NCBI GenBank assembly: GCA_011089965.1
Contig: JAANAU010000021.1
Coordinates: 1 to 59,931 of the forward strand
Origin: Magnetococcales bacterium
GTDB taxonomy: Bacteria; Pseudomonadota; Magnetococcia; Magnetococcales; Magnetaquicoccaceae
DNA length: 59,931 bases
Direction: 5' to 3'
A model generated the notes under the pieces. That model was not told where the DNA came from. It saw nothing but the letters and a program-made list of their open reading frames with translations, and did no database searches. Below are positions 5,847 through 14,625 of the stretch, piece after piece. The position numbers were made by a program, and so were the translations under genes. The first letter of the stretch is position 1. Each line of letters opens with the position of its first letter.

Positions 5847-6593
5847 TTGATCGAAGAAAATAAAAACGAGCAATACATTTGTCCGAACTGTAATGCAGGT
5901 ACGACGCAACGATACGAAGTTATTCACCAATCAAAAACTGTGCATACAGGGGTTGGCGTCGGCGGTGGTCATTTGGCTGTAGGCGTTGGTGTAAGTCAAA
6001 CACTGAACGGTCCAATGTTTTCCCCTCCACAAATGCCACCTTCTCCTTTTGCTATAGGCTGTGGTGCAACCATTATTTGTTTTATTACTTTAGCAGGCAC
6101 AATACCATCTGCAGGATTATTGTTTACGATATCTGCTATTTTTTGTGCCCTGGTCGTGGCGGCCGCAAAAGAATAATCAGAGAACGATAAAGAAAAATAC
6201 GAATATGCTATGAATGAATGGCGAAAAAAGATATTTTGTCACAGGTGCGGAGTTACTTTCACTCTGGATAATGCTCCACCACCAATTATTGGAATAAAAC
6301 CGTTTACTCAGAAAGAAAATATTGAAAGCAGTTCAGTAAAATATAAAGTTATTATTGTGTTTGACGCCGGAAAAGATAAAGAAAATGCGCTTCGGGCAGT
6401 CGAAAGAATCAAAGAACAAAAAATTAGACATTTTGCCATGTCGTTGATACAGAAAGATATCAATTTTATTATGAAGAACAATCTTGAATTTGCAGAAGCC
6501 AAAGCCATTATTGAAGAACTGAACCGTGATTTTATCAATTATCCTGAACTTGCTGAGGCTGGTATTTACGGAATCATTGAGCCAATTTGCTGA
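5847..6593 (+). pseudogene. Double zinc-ribbon membrane protein, interrupted by in-frame TAA
   Basis: A TTG start (5847) opens a frame with a zinc-ribbon knuckle (CPNCNAG), a glycine/valine-rich loop (VGVGGGHLAVGVGVSQ) and two hydrophobic segments (about residues 69-107). It stops at TAA 6174-6176. The same frame goes straight on (YEYAMNEWRKKIFCHRCGVTF), giving the second knuckle, FCHRCG, and then about 115 more residues to 6593. Proteins with ribbon, Gly-rich loop, TM and W-x-x-x-x-FxCxRCG in one chain are a known uncharacterised family, so the two halves were one gene. The extra C-terminal domain (KVIIVFDAG...AKAIIEELN) vaguely resembles the L7/L12 C-terminal fold; this is weak. Codon use is AT-rich. 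Confidence 0.65.
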
Positions 6594-6616
6594 ACTCAGT
6601 TTGAAGTGAGGCAGAA

Positions 6617-7042
6617 ATGTTCGATTATCCAGTTGAACTCGAAGTGGCAGAAGAGGGAGGGTTCATCGTCACCTTCCCGGATGTTCCGCCAGCCATCACG
6701 CAGGGGGAAGACGAACCGGACGCACTGACCCAGGCGGTTGACGCCTTGGAAACAGCACTGGATGGCTACATTGACTCCAGGATGCAAATTCCGGTTCCCT
6801 CATCAGCCAACGGGCGAAGGACCGTTTCCCCATCTCCGTTGTCCTGCGCAAAGCTGGCGATCCATCAGGCCATGCTGGAACGCGGAATCAGAAAATCTGA
6901 TCTTGCCCGCATGATGAAGTGCCACCTCCCACAGATAGACCGCCTGCTGGACCTGAAACATGCCTCAAAATTTGAACAGATCGAGGACGCCCTGGCGGCG
7001 CTTGGCAAGCGCATTTCTCTGAACGTCCTTGATGCCGCGTAA
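6617..7042 (+). CDS. Orphan HicB-like antitoxin with C-terminal HTH
   Basis: The product is 141 residues. The N-terminus (YPVELEVAEEGGFIVTFPDVP...) is a HicB domain. The C-terminus (LARMMKCHLPQIDRLLDLKH, FEQIEDALAALGKRISLNV) is an Xre-like helix-turn-helix common in HicB proteins of alphaproteobacteria. GAGG lies before the ATG at 6617. No hicA-like frame is found upstream or downstream, so it is a solitary antitoxin or a regulator recruited from one. A terminator hairpin follows about 200 nt downstream. Confidence 0.82.
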   Translation: MFDYPVELEVAEEGGFIVTFPDVPPAITQGEDEPDALTQAVDALETALDGYIDSRMQIPVPSSANGRRTVSPSPLSCAKLAIHQAMLERGIRKSDLARMMKCHLPQIDRLLDLKHASKFEQIEDALAALGKRISLNVLDAA

Positions 7043-7249
7043 AACCATGCGGAGGCTCATATCGGGAAGGGCGATGTTGCTTGAAAATAATCGGCGGGCG
7101 TCGAACCCGAGTATCTAGCCATGTTGACGGTACTAACAACGGTATAAAATCTTGACGGTATTTTATTTTATTATTTAACATCAACCAATTAAATATTGAT
7201 TTGGTGTCCGTACGCGACGCCATTTTTTCATCAGTTTTTCTTCGATTCC

Positions 7250-7275
7250 AAACCGCCCTTCCAGGCGGTTTTTTT
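7250..7275 (+). terminator. Rho-independent terminator
   Basis: AAACCGCC (7250-7257) pairs with GGCGGTTT (7264-7271) around a 6-nt loop, followed by a T run to 7275. It terminates rightward transcripts from the hicB-like gene; the preceding AT-rich tract and A-run also permit leftward use. Confidence 0.8.
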
Positions 7276-7301
7276 ATGCCTAAAAAGCCCAATATTTTCA
7301 A

Positions 7302-7490
7302 TCAGATAGCCGATATCGTTTCGATTTCCACTCGGTAGCCTTCGGACCAGAAGGAGTCGGAAACGCCCTCTTTTTTCTCCTCTCCGCCGGAATTCTCCAA
7401 AACCTGCGGACCAAACTTCTCCTGCTCTCTTTCAACATTTAACAGCACTTGCTTAAATTTAGCCAGTTCGACAACAAAAATGGTTGACAT
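7302..7490 (-). CDS. Possible small hypothetical protein (62 aa)
   Basis: An open frame from 7490 (MSTIFVVELAKFKQVLLNVE) to 7302 gives an acidic, possibly helical protein ending in VEIETISAI. No ribosome site is visible and no relatives are recognised. It sits in a region that otherwise looks non-coding, so it may be chance or a fragment. Confidence 0.2.
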   Translation of the reverse strand: MSTIFVVELAKFKQVLLNVEREQEKFGPQVLENSGGEEKKEGVSDSFWSEGYRVEIETISAI

Positions 7491-8022
7491 GTGAGACCGG
7501 TCACAAACCCAAACTTTATTAAAGAATAATTCAAGATATTAAAAATATGAGAGACATTCGCTCCGCGCACGGGTTGGTCTGTGTGCTGCTATGTTGCATG
7601 AGACCGGGACCACCAATAACTCCAACTCCACTTGCCGCCAACCGGAAAAACCCGACACAGCGCAACAGGGTGCGCCGGAAGCAAACGTCCAGAGGATGAC
7701 TCCTTCGGACTCTCGGCGCTCTCCATGTCACGAATGCGGCTCTGCGCCAGTGTTGGCCCTGAGTCAGCCCACGTTCGCGCCAGACCCTTCACTGGTATGG
7801 TTTGCGCGTTGAACCATGACGTGTGGCCAGTGGCCCACTGTGGAGAAAATCCGAAGTGCGTTTTTGAAAATCACGTTCTCGCAGGTGGAGTGAGCAAATT
7901 CTGGCAGTTTTGCTATTGACTTTCCCACCAAAGAGCATCATGTTAAAAATGTTTGGAATTGCAAATTGCTCACAAATGGTTGTAAAAATTTAACTTTTTT
8001 CGGCAAAAACAGGAAAATAAGT
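7491..8022. other. Intergenic stretch without recognisable gene
   Basis: Several short frames exist on both strands (for example 7591-7812), but they have no start signals, no recognisable motifs and mutually overlapping composition. TTGACT at 7916-7921 could be a -35 for the CheW-like gene; its -10 partner is poor. The stretch reads as accessory spacer or decayed sequence. Confidence 0.4.
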
Positions 8023-8514
8023 ATGCTCGTAAGCACATTCACCCTTGGAGATGTTTACCTGGGAATTAATATTCGCATGGTGCGAGAAATTAATCGTTCC
8101 GCAGAATGCACTCCGGTTCCCGGATCCCCTGATTACATCCGTGGGATGTTGAATATCCGAGGCAGGGTCATTACTTTGTTTGATATAAGAACTCGTTTAG
8201 GCTGGTCAAAACAGGATTCTGGTATAAACAGGTCAAAACAATATAACGTCATAATGAAAACGCGTGATGAGATTTCTAAAATTGACAGCAAACTCGCACT
8301 GACTCAATGTCCATGGGAAGACCCGGTAGGTCTGATAGTAGATCAACTTGGAGATGTGCTTGACATCCCGGATGATAACATTTTGCCTCCACCGGCCAAC
8401 CTGACAAGTGTTTCAGTCGATTTTATCCAAGGTGTGGTGACGTTTGAAAAAAACCTTCTTGTTGTTCTTGATATCGCAACAGTTCTGGGATTGAATACTC
8501 CATCTTCGGGTTGA
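8023..8514 (+). CDS. CheW-like chemotaxis coupling protein
   Basis: The product is 163 residues from ATG 8023 (MLVSTFTLGDVYLGINI). The CheW SH3-like fold is visible: VREINRSAECTPVPGSPDYIRGMLNIRGRVI has the conserved G-x-x-N-x-R-G-x-x-x segment, then TLFDIRTRLG, VGLIVDQLGDVLDIP and GVVTFEKNLLVVLDIATVL. CheW links methyl-accepting receptors to CheA. It stands alone, with no cheA or receptor in the window, so it may serve a distant pathway. The last residues (NTPSSG) abut the transposase fragment, so the extreme C-terminus may be altered. Confidence 0.85.
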   Translation: MLVSTFTLGDVYLGINIRMVREINRSAECTPVPGSPDYIRGMLNIRGRVITLFDIRTRLGWSKQDSGINRSKQYNVIMKTRDEISKIDSKLALTQCPWEDPVGLIVDQLGDVLDIPDDNILPPPANLTSVSVDFIQGVVTFEKNLLVVLDIATVLGLNTPSSG

Positions 8515-8945
8515 CCGCGATACGTGCGTCTTCCAGTTTGCGGTCCCTATTCATTTGGATCTCTGTATGCCTACCTGCAAGCCGATCCGCTGGCGTCACA
8601 TATCCGATGGCTGAATGCAGCCGGACGGTATTGTAATGCTCGACATACCGTTTCACCACTCGGCGGGCGTCATCCACGGTCAGAGGTGTTTCCGGGCGGA
8701 TACATTCCGACTTGATCGTCTTGTGCCAACGCTCGATTTTCCCGTTGCTCTGCGGATAGTACGGTGAAGTTCGAACATGGGTCATCCCAGATACCCGAAT
8801 GAACTCTTTGAAATCCCTGGCGATAAATTGCGGGCCATTATCTGAAATAATTCTTGGCTTTTCGTCGGGATACTTCTCATGCGCCCGTTGAATGATCACC
8901 TCGACATCCTGTTCGGTCATGGCCTCGCGAATCTTATAGCGCGTC
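8515..8945 (-). mobile_element. IS3-type transposase fragment (rve domain), truncated at both ends
   Basis: The leftward frame holds a DDE integrase core typical of IS3-family OrfB. It contains IREAMTEQDVEVIIQRA, then the second Asp in ISDNGPQF, GMTHVRTSPYYPQSNGKIER with the catalytic Glu, and VKRYVEHYNTVRLHSAIGYV. The first catalytic Asp and the N-terminal half are missing: upstream of about 8940 the frame loses similarity and meets the transporter's 3' end at 8991. Downstream of KLEDARIAV the frame runs into the antisense of the CheW-like gene. No terminal inverted repeats are visible. It is a dead remnant. Confidence 0.8.
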
Positions 8946-8990
8946 AATTTGATTTCCTGATAGGATAGATGCGCATGAGGCATGTCACGA

Positions 8991-10778
8991 TCAAAGATGA
9001 AAAGGCCAGATGCGTGGCACCATGAACAGAGTCACAATGCCGACCAGAAGTGACAGCAACGCCCCATAGCGGCCATAATCTCCAAAACGATATCCGCCCG
9101 GTCCTTGCACCATCAGGTTGACTTGATAGCCGATGGGGGTCAAGAATGAAGCCGATGCCCCCACCAAGACCACCACCGCGAACGGCAACGCCGATACCTC
9201 CAAATCCCTGGCCGTGGCCATGGCAATGGGAAACATCAGGACCGCCGTGGCGTTATTGGTGACAATCTGGGTCAACAGGGCCGTGACCGCATAGACCATG
9301 GCCAGTGAAATCCAGGGATCCTGCCGCACCACGTGGATCAGCAAAGCGGCCAGATATCGGGCTGCCCCCGTGGTTTCGAGGGCGATACCCAGGCTGAACG
9401 AAGCAGCGATCACCAGAAGTACCGGCCATTCGACCGCCCGTCGCGCCGTCCCACTGGAGACGCAACCGGACAAAAGCATCCCTCCCGCCGACAACAGAGC
9501 GGCCTCCAGGGTGGAGAGCCTGGTCAAGGTGGACATGAGTACGAAACAAAACAGAATCCCCAACGCCAACGGTGCCCGCCGATGTCTTACCGGGTGGTAA
9601 TGGTCGATGTGACGGATAAGCAAAAAATCCCGATTACAGCCGTATTGATCCAAAAAGGCAGGCGTGGTCTCCAACAGCAATTGGTCTCCGGGCCGCAGCA
9701 CCATATCCCCGATTTTTCCGGTCAATTTGCGTCCGTTACGGGCGATGGCCAGAATGGCGGCATGATAGATCGTGCGAAAACGCCCCTCCCGCACGCTGCG
9801 TCCCACCAATGGACAGGAATCGGAGATCACAGCTTCCACCAACACCCGTTGCAAATCCGGGGCATCGAGCTTGAAAATCTGGTCTGTCGCGGGCTTGAGG
9901 CCGGGCATGGCGCGCAGATCCGCCACAGAATCCACTCGACCGGTAAAGAGCAGGCGATCCTCCCCTTGCAGCCGTTCATCTGAGGAGACCGCCGGCAGCA
10001 GTACGTCACCACGTTGGATCTCCACCAGAAAGAGTCCGGGCAGATGGCGCAATCCGGCGTCGCGGATGGTTTTGCCTGCCAGGGGGCCGTGAAGTTCGAC
10101 AATCATTTCCACGGTATATTCCCGCACGTTGGCAAAGGACTCGGCGGCCAGATGGCGTCGGGGCAGAAAACGTGGTCCCATGAACAACACATACCCCAAT
10201 ACCGCCACGGTGAGAGGCAGGCCGACGGCCCCAATCTCCCATAACGAAAAACCCATGCCATACCCCCCGGAGAGCAGCAAGCCATGCACCACCAGATTGG
10301 TGCTCGAACCCACCAGCGTGCACAGTCCCGCAACCGTGGTTAAAAAGGCCAGAGGCATCATCAAGGCCGAAATGGGCAGTCGGTATCGGGCGGCCCAGGT
10401 GGTCAGGGCCGGAATGAACATGGCCACCACCGGCGTATTATTCAAAAACGGGGAGATGACCATGATGGGCAGGGCCAGCCGCAACAAGGCATGACGCAAG
10501 GAGCGGGGTTGCCCCAAAACGATCTCAGAAATCCAGCGTACCGCACCGGTCTCTTCCAATCCGGCCACCACCACATAAAGCACCCCGACAGTGACCATGC
10601 CTTCGTTGGCCAATCCGGCCAGAGCCTGTTTGGGGGTCAGCACACCAGCGATGAGTAAGAGGGTGACCCCGCCCAGCAACACCGCATCCGATGGGTGACG
10701 GTTGCGGGCCAGCAACAGCACGCACAACCCGATTACCCCCAAAGAAAACCATGCCTGCCAGATCATAGGTGTCAACAT
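8991..10778 (-). CDS. DASS/SLC13-type anion transporter with two RCK-C domains
   Basis: The 595-residue inner-membrane protein has hydrophobic helices at residues about 1-190, two soluble TrkA/RCK C-terminal-like domains (about 205-375), and a second membrane half (about 395-595). The paired hairpin motifs of the family are present: SPFLNNTPVVAMF in the first half and VTNNATAVLMFP in the second. Such proteins carry sulfate, dicarboxylates or related anions with Na+; the substrate cannot be read from sequence. The start at 10778 lacks a strong ribosome site. The gene stands alone between the IS fragment and the HU/IHF pseudogene. Confidence 0.85.
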   Translation of the reverse strand: MLTPMIWQAWFSLGVIGLCVLLLARNRHPSDAVLLGGVTLLLIAGVLTPKQALAGLANEGMVTVGVLYVVVAGLEETGAVRWISEIVLGQPRSLRHALLRLALPIMVISPFLNNTPVVAMFIPALTTWAARYRLPISALMMPLAFLTTVAGLCTLVGSSTNLVVHGLLLSGGYGMGFSLWEIGAVGLPLTVAVLGYVLFMGPRFLPRRHLAAESFANVREYTVEMIVELHGPLAGKTIRDAGLRHLPGLFLVEIQRGDVLLPAVSSDERLQGEDRLLFTGRVDSVADLRAMPGLKPATDQIFKLDAPDLQRVLVEAVISDSCPLVGRSVREGRFRTIYHAAILAIARNGRKLTGKIGDMVLRPGDQLLLETTPAFLDQYGCNRDFLLIRHIDHYHPVRHRRAPLALGILFCFVLMSTLTRLSTLEAALLSAGGMLLSGCVSSGTARRAVEWPVLLVIAASFSLGIALETTGAARYLAALLIHVVRQDPWISLAMVYAVTALLTQIVTNNATAVLMFPIAMATARDLEVSALPFAVVVLVGASASFLTPIGYQVNLMVQGPGGYRFGDYGRYGALLSLLVGIVTLFMVPRIWPFHL

Positions 10779-10824
10779 TCGTCGCCGAATACACTGGCGC
10801 GCCTTTCAAAAGCCTGCCATGTCT

Positions 10825-11222
10825 TCATCCGCATGTACCTGGCAAAACCGGTTTACTCCCTCTTTCGATACCAACGGCCCGGAACGTCACCACCTTGCGT
10901 GCCGTGATCTCGATGGGTTCACCGGTTTTCAGATTCCTTCCTGGCCGGGAATTCTTGCTGCGCACGGTGAACACTCCAATCCAAAGCCCGACAGCTTCAC
11001 GGACTCGCCCTTCTCCAGTTCTTGCACGATGGTCTCGAATATCCGTTCGACGAGCATGGCCAAACGCGGCAGGCTCAACGCTTTGGTGGGGTGGTCGGCA
11101 TTGTTCTGTCGGAGTTCACAGGAGCAGTTGCAGTGACAGACGTGGTCCGGTGAATTGGTGTGGACCACGCCTGCGTCGGCAAGGAATTGGTTGATGATAA
11201 CGTGCTGCAGAAATCGACTCAA
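10825..11222 (-). pseudogene. HU/IHF family DNA-binding protein, frameshifted
   Basis: The first part ends [20 protein letters not shown] then LSGFG, a classic HU/IHF helix-strand. The frame then goes out of phase. Two bases over, the rest of the fold follows: [20 protein letters not shown], then [13 protein letters not shown], with TGA at 10825. The break lies at TTGGATTGGA, a tandem duplication of TTGGA (about 10973-10982); removing one copy restores G-F-G-V-F-T. The N-terminal extension (Cys-rich, from a TTG at 11222 overlapping gapR's stop) looks degraded and lacks the usual KADL start. The intact product would bend DNA. Confidence 0.75.
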
Positions 11223-11497
11223 TGCATGCCGATGGCCTGGCGGTACAGGTCCACCATATTCTCCTGCTCCTCCAATGCCTCCCGCTCCATTTTCCGCATC
11301 TTGAGGATCTCCCTCATGATCTTGACGTCAAAGCCGTTGCTTTTGGCATCCAGGAACACCGCCTTGACATCCTCGGCGATCCCGGCCTTCTCCTCTTCCA
11401 AGCGTTCGATCCGTTCGAAGTACTGAATCAGAACGTCACCAGCGATGCCCTGATAGGTGGTGGGCTTGGAGGCGGGTTGAGCATGAGCTTGTGGCAT
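11219..11497 (-). CDS. gapR: GapR-like (DUF2312) nucleoid protein
   Basis: The product is 92 residues with the DUF2312 pattern: YFERIERLEEEKAGIAEDVK, AVFLDAKSNGFDVKIMREIL and a long C-terminal helix ending in DLYRQAIG. In Caulobacter, GapR forms tetrameric coiled-coil clamps on overtwisted DNA and supports replication. AAGGAGTGACTC precedes the ATG. Its N-terminus (MPQAHAQPASKPTTYQG) is a short variable tail. The HU/IHF pseudogene follows with overlap, so two nucleoid proteins were encoded together. The family is largely alphaproteobacterial, which helps place the organism. Confidence 0.88.
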   Translation of the reverse strand: MPQAHAQPASKPTTYQGIAGDVLIQYFERIERLEEEKAGIAEDVKAVFLDAKSNGFDVKIMREILKMRKMEREALEEQENMVDLYRQAIGMH

Positions 11498-11784
11498 GAG
11501 TCACTCCTTGATCTGGTTGAATCGGTTTGAAAATGTCAAAATGGACGGCAGAATGGGCCGATACGGAACTGCAAGCAAAAGGCGTGCCTCATACTCATTA
11601 ATCCAGATGACATCGGACAAAAACAGATGAATGGGGAGGTGGCATGGAACTCAATCCGATTTTCCGATGAGCCATTGGGTTGGACGTACACCAGAAGCAG
11701 GTTGGAGAATCCCTTAGGTTAAGAATAAGTTAAAGATAGACAGATCAACATCTTTCAGCTTGATCCAAACCGCAGACCGATAAC
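11498..11784. other. Intergenic region upstream of gapR
   Basis: About 290 nt with no convincing frame. It should hold the gapR promoter; TTAACTTATTC-like AT-rich sequence (11717-11735 reversed) is present, but no -35/-10 pair stands out. Confidence 0.4.
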
Positions 11785-11823
11785 GGAATGGGTCTGATCA
11801 AAAACTCCAATCAGACCCATTCC
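11785..11823 (-). terminator. Long hairpin downstream of htpG
   Basis: GGAATGGGTCTGAT (11785-11798) and its exact complement ATCAGACCCATTCC (11810-11823) form a 14-bp stem with an 11-nt loop, 10 nt past the htpG stop. There is no T tract after the stem on the minus strand, so it may act as a 3' stabiliser or need extra factors rather than being a textbook terminator. Confidence 0.6.
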
Positions 11824-11832
11824 GAGAGTATT

Positions 11833-13758
11833 CTAACGGGTCAACAACAATCCATTCAACCGCCGCACAAAATCGGCAGGATCCTCCAACTGCCCGCCCT
11901 CACTCAACAGAGCCTGCGCAAAGAGCACATGGGCCAAATCGTCGAAACGTTGTTCATCACTCTCACCTTTCAACCGGATCATCAATGGGTGGGTGGGATT
12001 GAGTTCCAAGGTACGTTTGGTGGTCGGGGTTTTCTGTCCGGCCTCACGCAAGATGCGCTCCATGGAGGCACTCATATCATACTCACCGCTGACCAGACAG
12101 GAAGGTGAATCGGTCAAGCGATTGGTCACACGCACCTCCCTGACCAGATCTCCCAACCCCTTCTGCACCCGTTCGGTCAACTCCTTGAACGCATCCTGCT
12201 GCTGCTCCAACTCCTTCTTGTCCGCCTCATCCTCCAACTCGCCCAGATCCAGACCACCCTTGGCCACGGATTGCAACGGCTTGCCGTCAAACTCATGCAG
12301 ATGGGTCACCAGCCACTCATCCACCCGGTCAGACATCAACAATACCTCAATCCCCTTCTTGCGGAAGATCTCCAGATGCGGATGGTGCCGGGCAGCATCC
12401 AACGACTCACCCGTGACATAATAGATCGCCTTCTGCTTCTCCCGCATCCGGCCCACATATGCCTCCAAAGAGACATCCTGCACCTTCGAATCGGTATGGG
12501 TACTGGAAAAACGCAACAGTTTGGCGACCCGCTCGCGATTGGCAAAATCCTCGATCACCCCTTCCTTGATCACCACACCAAAAGTATCCCAAAACTGTTG
12601 ATATTTCTCGCCATCGTTCTTGACCATCTCTTCCAACAAGGAGAAGACCTTGCCCACCATCCCCTTTTTGATCGCATCCACCGCTGGATTTTTCTGCAAG
12701 ATCTCACGCGAAACATTCAAGGGGAGATCCGCAGAGTCCACAATACCGCGCACAAAGCGCAAATAACGGGGCATCAGATCTTCCGCCCCCTCCATGATGA
12801 AGACCCGTCGCACATAGAGCTTCACCCCATGCTTGCGATCCCGATCCCACAGATCAAACGGCGCACGCTTGGGCAGATACAACAGGACGGTATATTCATA
12901 TTTCCCTTCCAGACGGGCATGAATGTGGGCCAAAGGCTCCTCGAAATCATGTCCGACATGCTTGTAAAACTCCTTGTACTCCTCGTCGCTGATCTCCGAC
13001 TTGGCACGGGTCCACAGCGCCGATGCCTTGTTGACCGTCTCCCACTCCGGACTCTTGACTTCCTGCTCCTCTTTCTCTGTCTCCGTATCGTCCTCGCCGG
13101 TATAACCAGCCGACTTCAACATCATAATCGGCCAAGGCACATGATCGGAAAACTTGCGCACCGTGGACCGAACACGCCAATCGTCCAGAAACTCTTTCTC
13201 TTCTTCCTTCAAATGCAGAATGACATCCGTACCGCGCGTCTCCCGGGTCACGCGCTCCAGGGTATACTCCCCATCGCCCACCGACTCCCAACGAACGCCG
13301 TCACTGGCCGGACTGCCAGCCTTGCGGGTCACCAGCGTCACCTGATCCGCCACAATGAAAGCCGAATAAAAACCAACCCCAAACTGCCCGATCAGATTGG
13401 CATCCTTGGCCTGATCCGCCTGCAAGGATTGCAGAAACTCCTTGGTGCCCGACTTGGCAATGGTGCCGATATTGCTGGCCACCTCCTCCAGAGACATGCC
13501 GATCCCGTTGTCTGAGATCGTCAGGGTATTGGCTTCCTTGTCAAAGGTGATGCGAATGGCAATCTCCGCATCCCCTTCATACAACCCGTCGTCGGCAATC
13601 GCCGCAAAACGGAGTTTGTCCGCAGCATCCGAAGCGTTGGAAATCAACTCCCGCAAAAAAATTTCCTTGTTGCTGTACAGGGAGTGAATCATCAGATCCA
13701 GCAGTTGTCGGACCTCGGTCTGAAACGCACGGGTCTGTTTGCCTTCCGACGTGCTCAT
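11833..13758 (-). CDS. htpG: Chaperone protein HtpG (Hsp90)
   Basis: The product is 641 residues, full length for bacterial Hsp90. The N-terminal GHKL ATPase has ELISNASDAADKLR, ISDNGIGMSLEEV and GQFGVGFYSAFIV. The middle domain has the catalytic-Arg loop region (LPLNVSREILQ), and a C-terminal dimerisation domain follows. The protein is a cytosolic ATP-dependent chaperone acting late in folding. It is transcribed alone, with a possible heat-shock promoter at 13852-13881 and a hairpin after the stop. The starting ATG follows an AGGAG-like AACTCC complement at 13766-13773. Confidence 0.97.
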   Translation of the reverse strand: MSTSEGKQTRAFQTEVRQLLDLMIHSLYSNKEIFLRELISNASDAADKLRFAAIADDGLYEGDAEIAIRITFDKEANTLTISDNGIGMSLEEVASNIGTIAKSGTKEFLQSLQADQAKDANLIGQFGVGFYSAFIVADQVTLVTRKAGSPASDGVRWESVGDGEYTLERVTRETRGTDVILHLKEEEKEFLDDWRVRSTVRKFSDHVPWPIMMLKSAGYTGEDDTETEKEEQEVKSPEWETVNKASALWTRAKSEISDEEYKEFYKHVGHDFEEPLAHIHARLEGKYEYTVLLYLPKRAPFDLWDRDRKHGVKLYVRRVFIMEGAEDLMPRYLRFVRGIVDSADLPLNVSREILQKNPAVDAIKKGMVGKVFSLLEEMVKNDGEKYQQFWDTFGVVIKEGVIEDFANRERVAKLLRFSSTHTDSKVQDVSLEAYVGRMREKQKAIYYVTGESLDAARHHPHLEIFRKKGIEVLLMSDRVDEWLVTHLHEFDGKPLQSVAKGGLDLGELEDEADKKELEQQQDAFKELTERVQKGLGDLVREVRVTNRLTDSPSCLVSGEYDMSASMERILREAGQKTPTTKRTLELNPTHPLMIRLKGESDEQRFDDLAHVLFAQALLSEGGQLEDPADFVRRLNGLLLTR

Positions 13759-13851
13759 GTTGCCAACTCCTTTTTTTTCTTGAATCTTACGGGTGTTTGG
13801 TGTGTGCCGGACCGGACGGCCCCGGACCAGAATGGGTGCAAATTCCGCCTA

Positions 13852-13881
13852 CATATGGGACTCATCCCCACCCGGCGCAAG
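13852..13881 (-). promoter_or_regulatory. Possible sigma-32-type promoter of htpG
   Basis: On the minus strand CTTGCGC (13881-13875) and CCCATATG (13859-13852) are 15 nt apart. This resembles the heat-shock consensus CTTGAAA / CCCATnT with an acceptable spacer, about 90 nt before the htpG start. The -35 match is partial, so this is tentative. Confidence 0.35.
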
Positions 13882-13994
13882 GGGGGTGGAACGATTTTTT
13901 TCCGGTCTGATTTACGGAAATGGTTTTGTTTTCCCATCGGATGGCTTAATCTTTGGAAGGAAAAACCCCTTCCCGATGAGAAAGCGTTCCAACC

Positions 13995-14402
13995 ATGCCA
14001 CTTGTCAAATCCATTCCCTTGTTTGCCTTCATGCTGGCCATTCTCAACAGCCTGATCTTTCTGCAACCCACCCATCCGGAAATCAGTGCCCAAACCAAAC
14101 TGCTGACCTTGCCGTTGACTTCGGGTGCCATTCTGACCTTTACGATCAGCGACATCCTGATCCTGACCGGTGTGGTCATACTCTATATCGAAATCTTCAA
14201 GGCCACCCGTTCCGGGACCGAATCGATTGTCGATCACCTGTTCTCCATGGTGGTCTTTGTCGCATTCCTGATTGAATTTCTCATTTTTCGACCTGCCGGA
14301 ACCAATCTGTTTCTGACCATGACGCTCATGTCCTTTCTGGATGTAGTGGCTGGATTCACCGTGACCATCTCCACCTCGCGACGCGACATCGGCAGATCCT
14401 GA
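13995..14402 (+). CDS. Four-helix integral membrane protein, unknown function
   Basis: The product is 135 residues with about four hydrophobic segments (residues 5-23, 36-64, 80-100 and 104-122), suggesting an inner-membrane protein with both ends in the cytoplasm. MPLVKSIPLFAFMLAILNSL could be an uncleaved anchor. No catalytic or binding motif is recognised. It is divergent from htpG, separated by 236 nt. The C-terminus (TSRRDIGRS) is basic, fitting a cytosolic tail. Confidence 0.7.
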   Translation: MPLVKSIPLFAFMLAILNSLIFLQPTHPEISAQTKLLTLPLTSGAILTFTISDILILTGVVILYIEIFKATRSGTESIVDHLFSMVVFVAFLIEFLIFRPAGTNLFLTMTLMSFLDVVAGFTVTISTSRRDIGRS

Positions 14403-14625
14403 AGGAGTTGCCTCATGGCCAAGGCGCAACGCGGTCCCGATCCAACCACCTGTTGGCACTGTTTGGTTGAATGAACGGGCAGACACACCCCATAATGCAC
14501 TTCTGAAATGTTTTGCCAGTCGCGAGTAGGAGTGGCAAAAAGCCCTCGGCAACATGATCCGGCATGGCATGAATCGAATCTCTTTTGAATTCAACTGGAT
14601 TCTCTCTGGAATCAGGAGGGTGCGC

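Noticed and set aside
7088-7116. tRNA-like T-arm (CGGGTTCGACG...CCCG on the minus strand), possible att remnant
   Set aside because: Only a 4-bp stem with a TTCGACG loop is seen. No acceptor, anticodon arm or CCA can be folded, and no matching copy was found elsewhere in the window.
7124-7160. Direct repeat TTGACGGTA (7124-7132 and 7152-7160) as promoter or iteron
   Set aside because: Two copies only, 28 nt apart, with no good -10 at proper distance and no gene directly downstream.
12271-13515. 414-codon plus-strand frame inside htpG
   Set aside because: Antisense to the Hsp90 gene, with no domain of its own.
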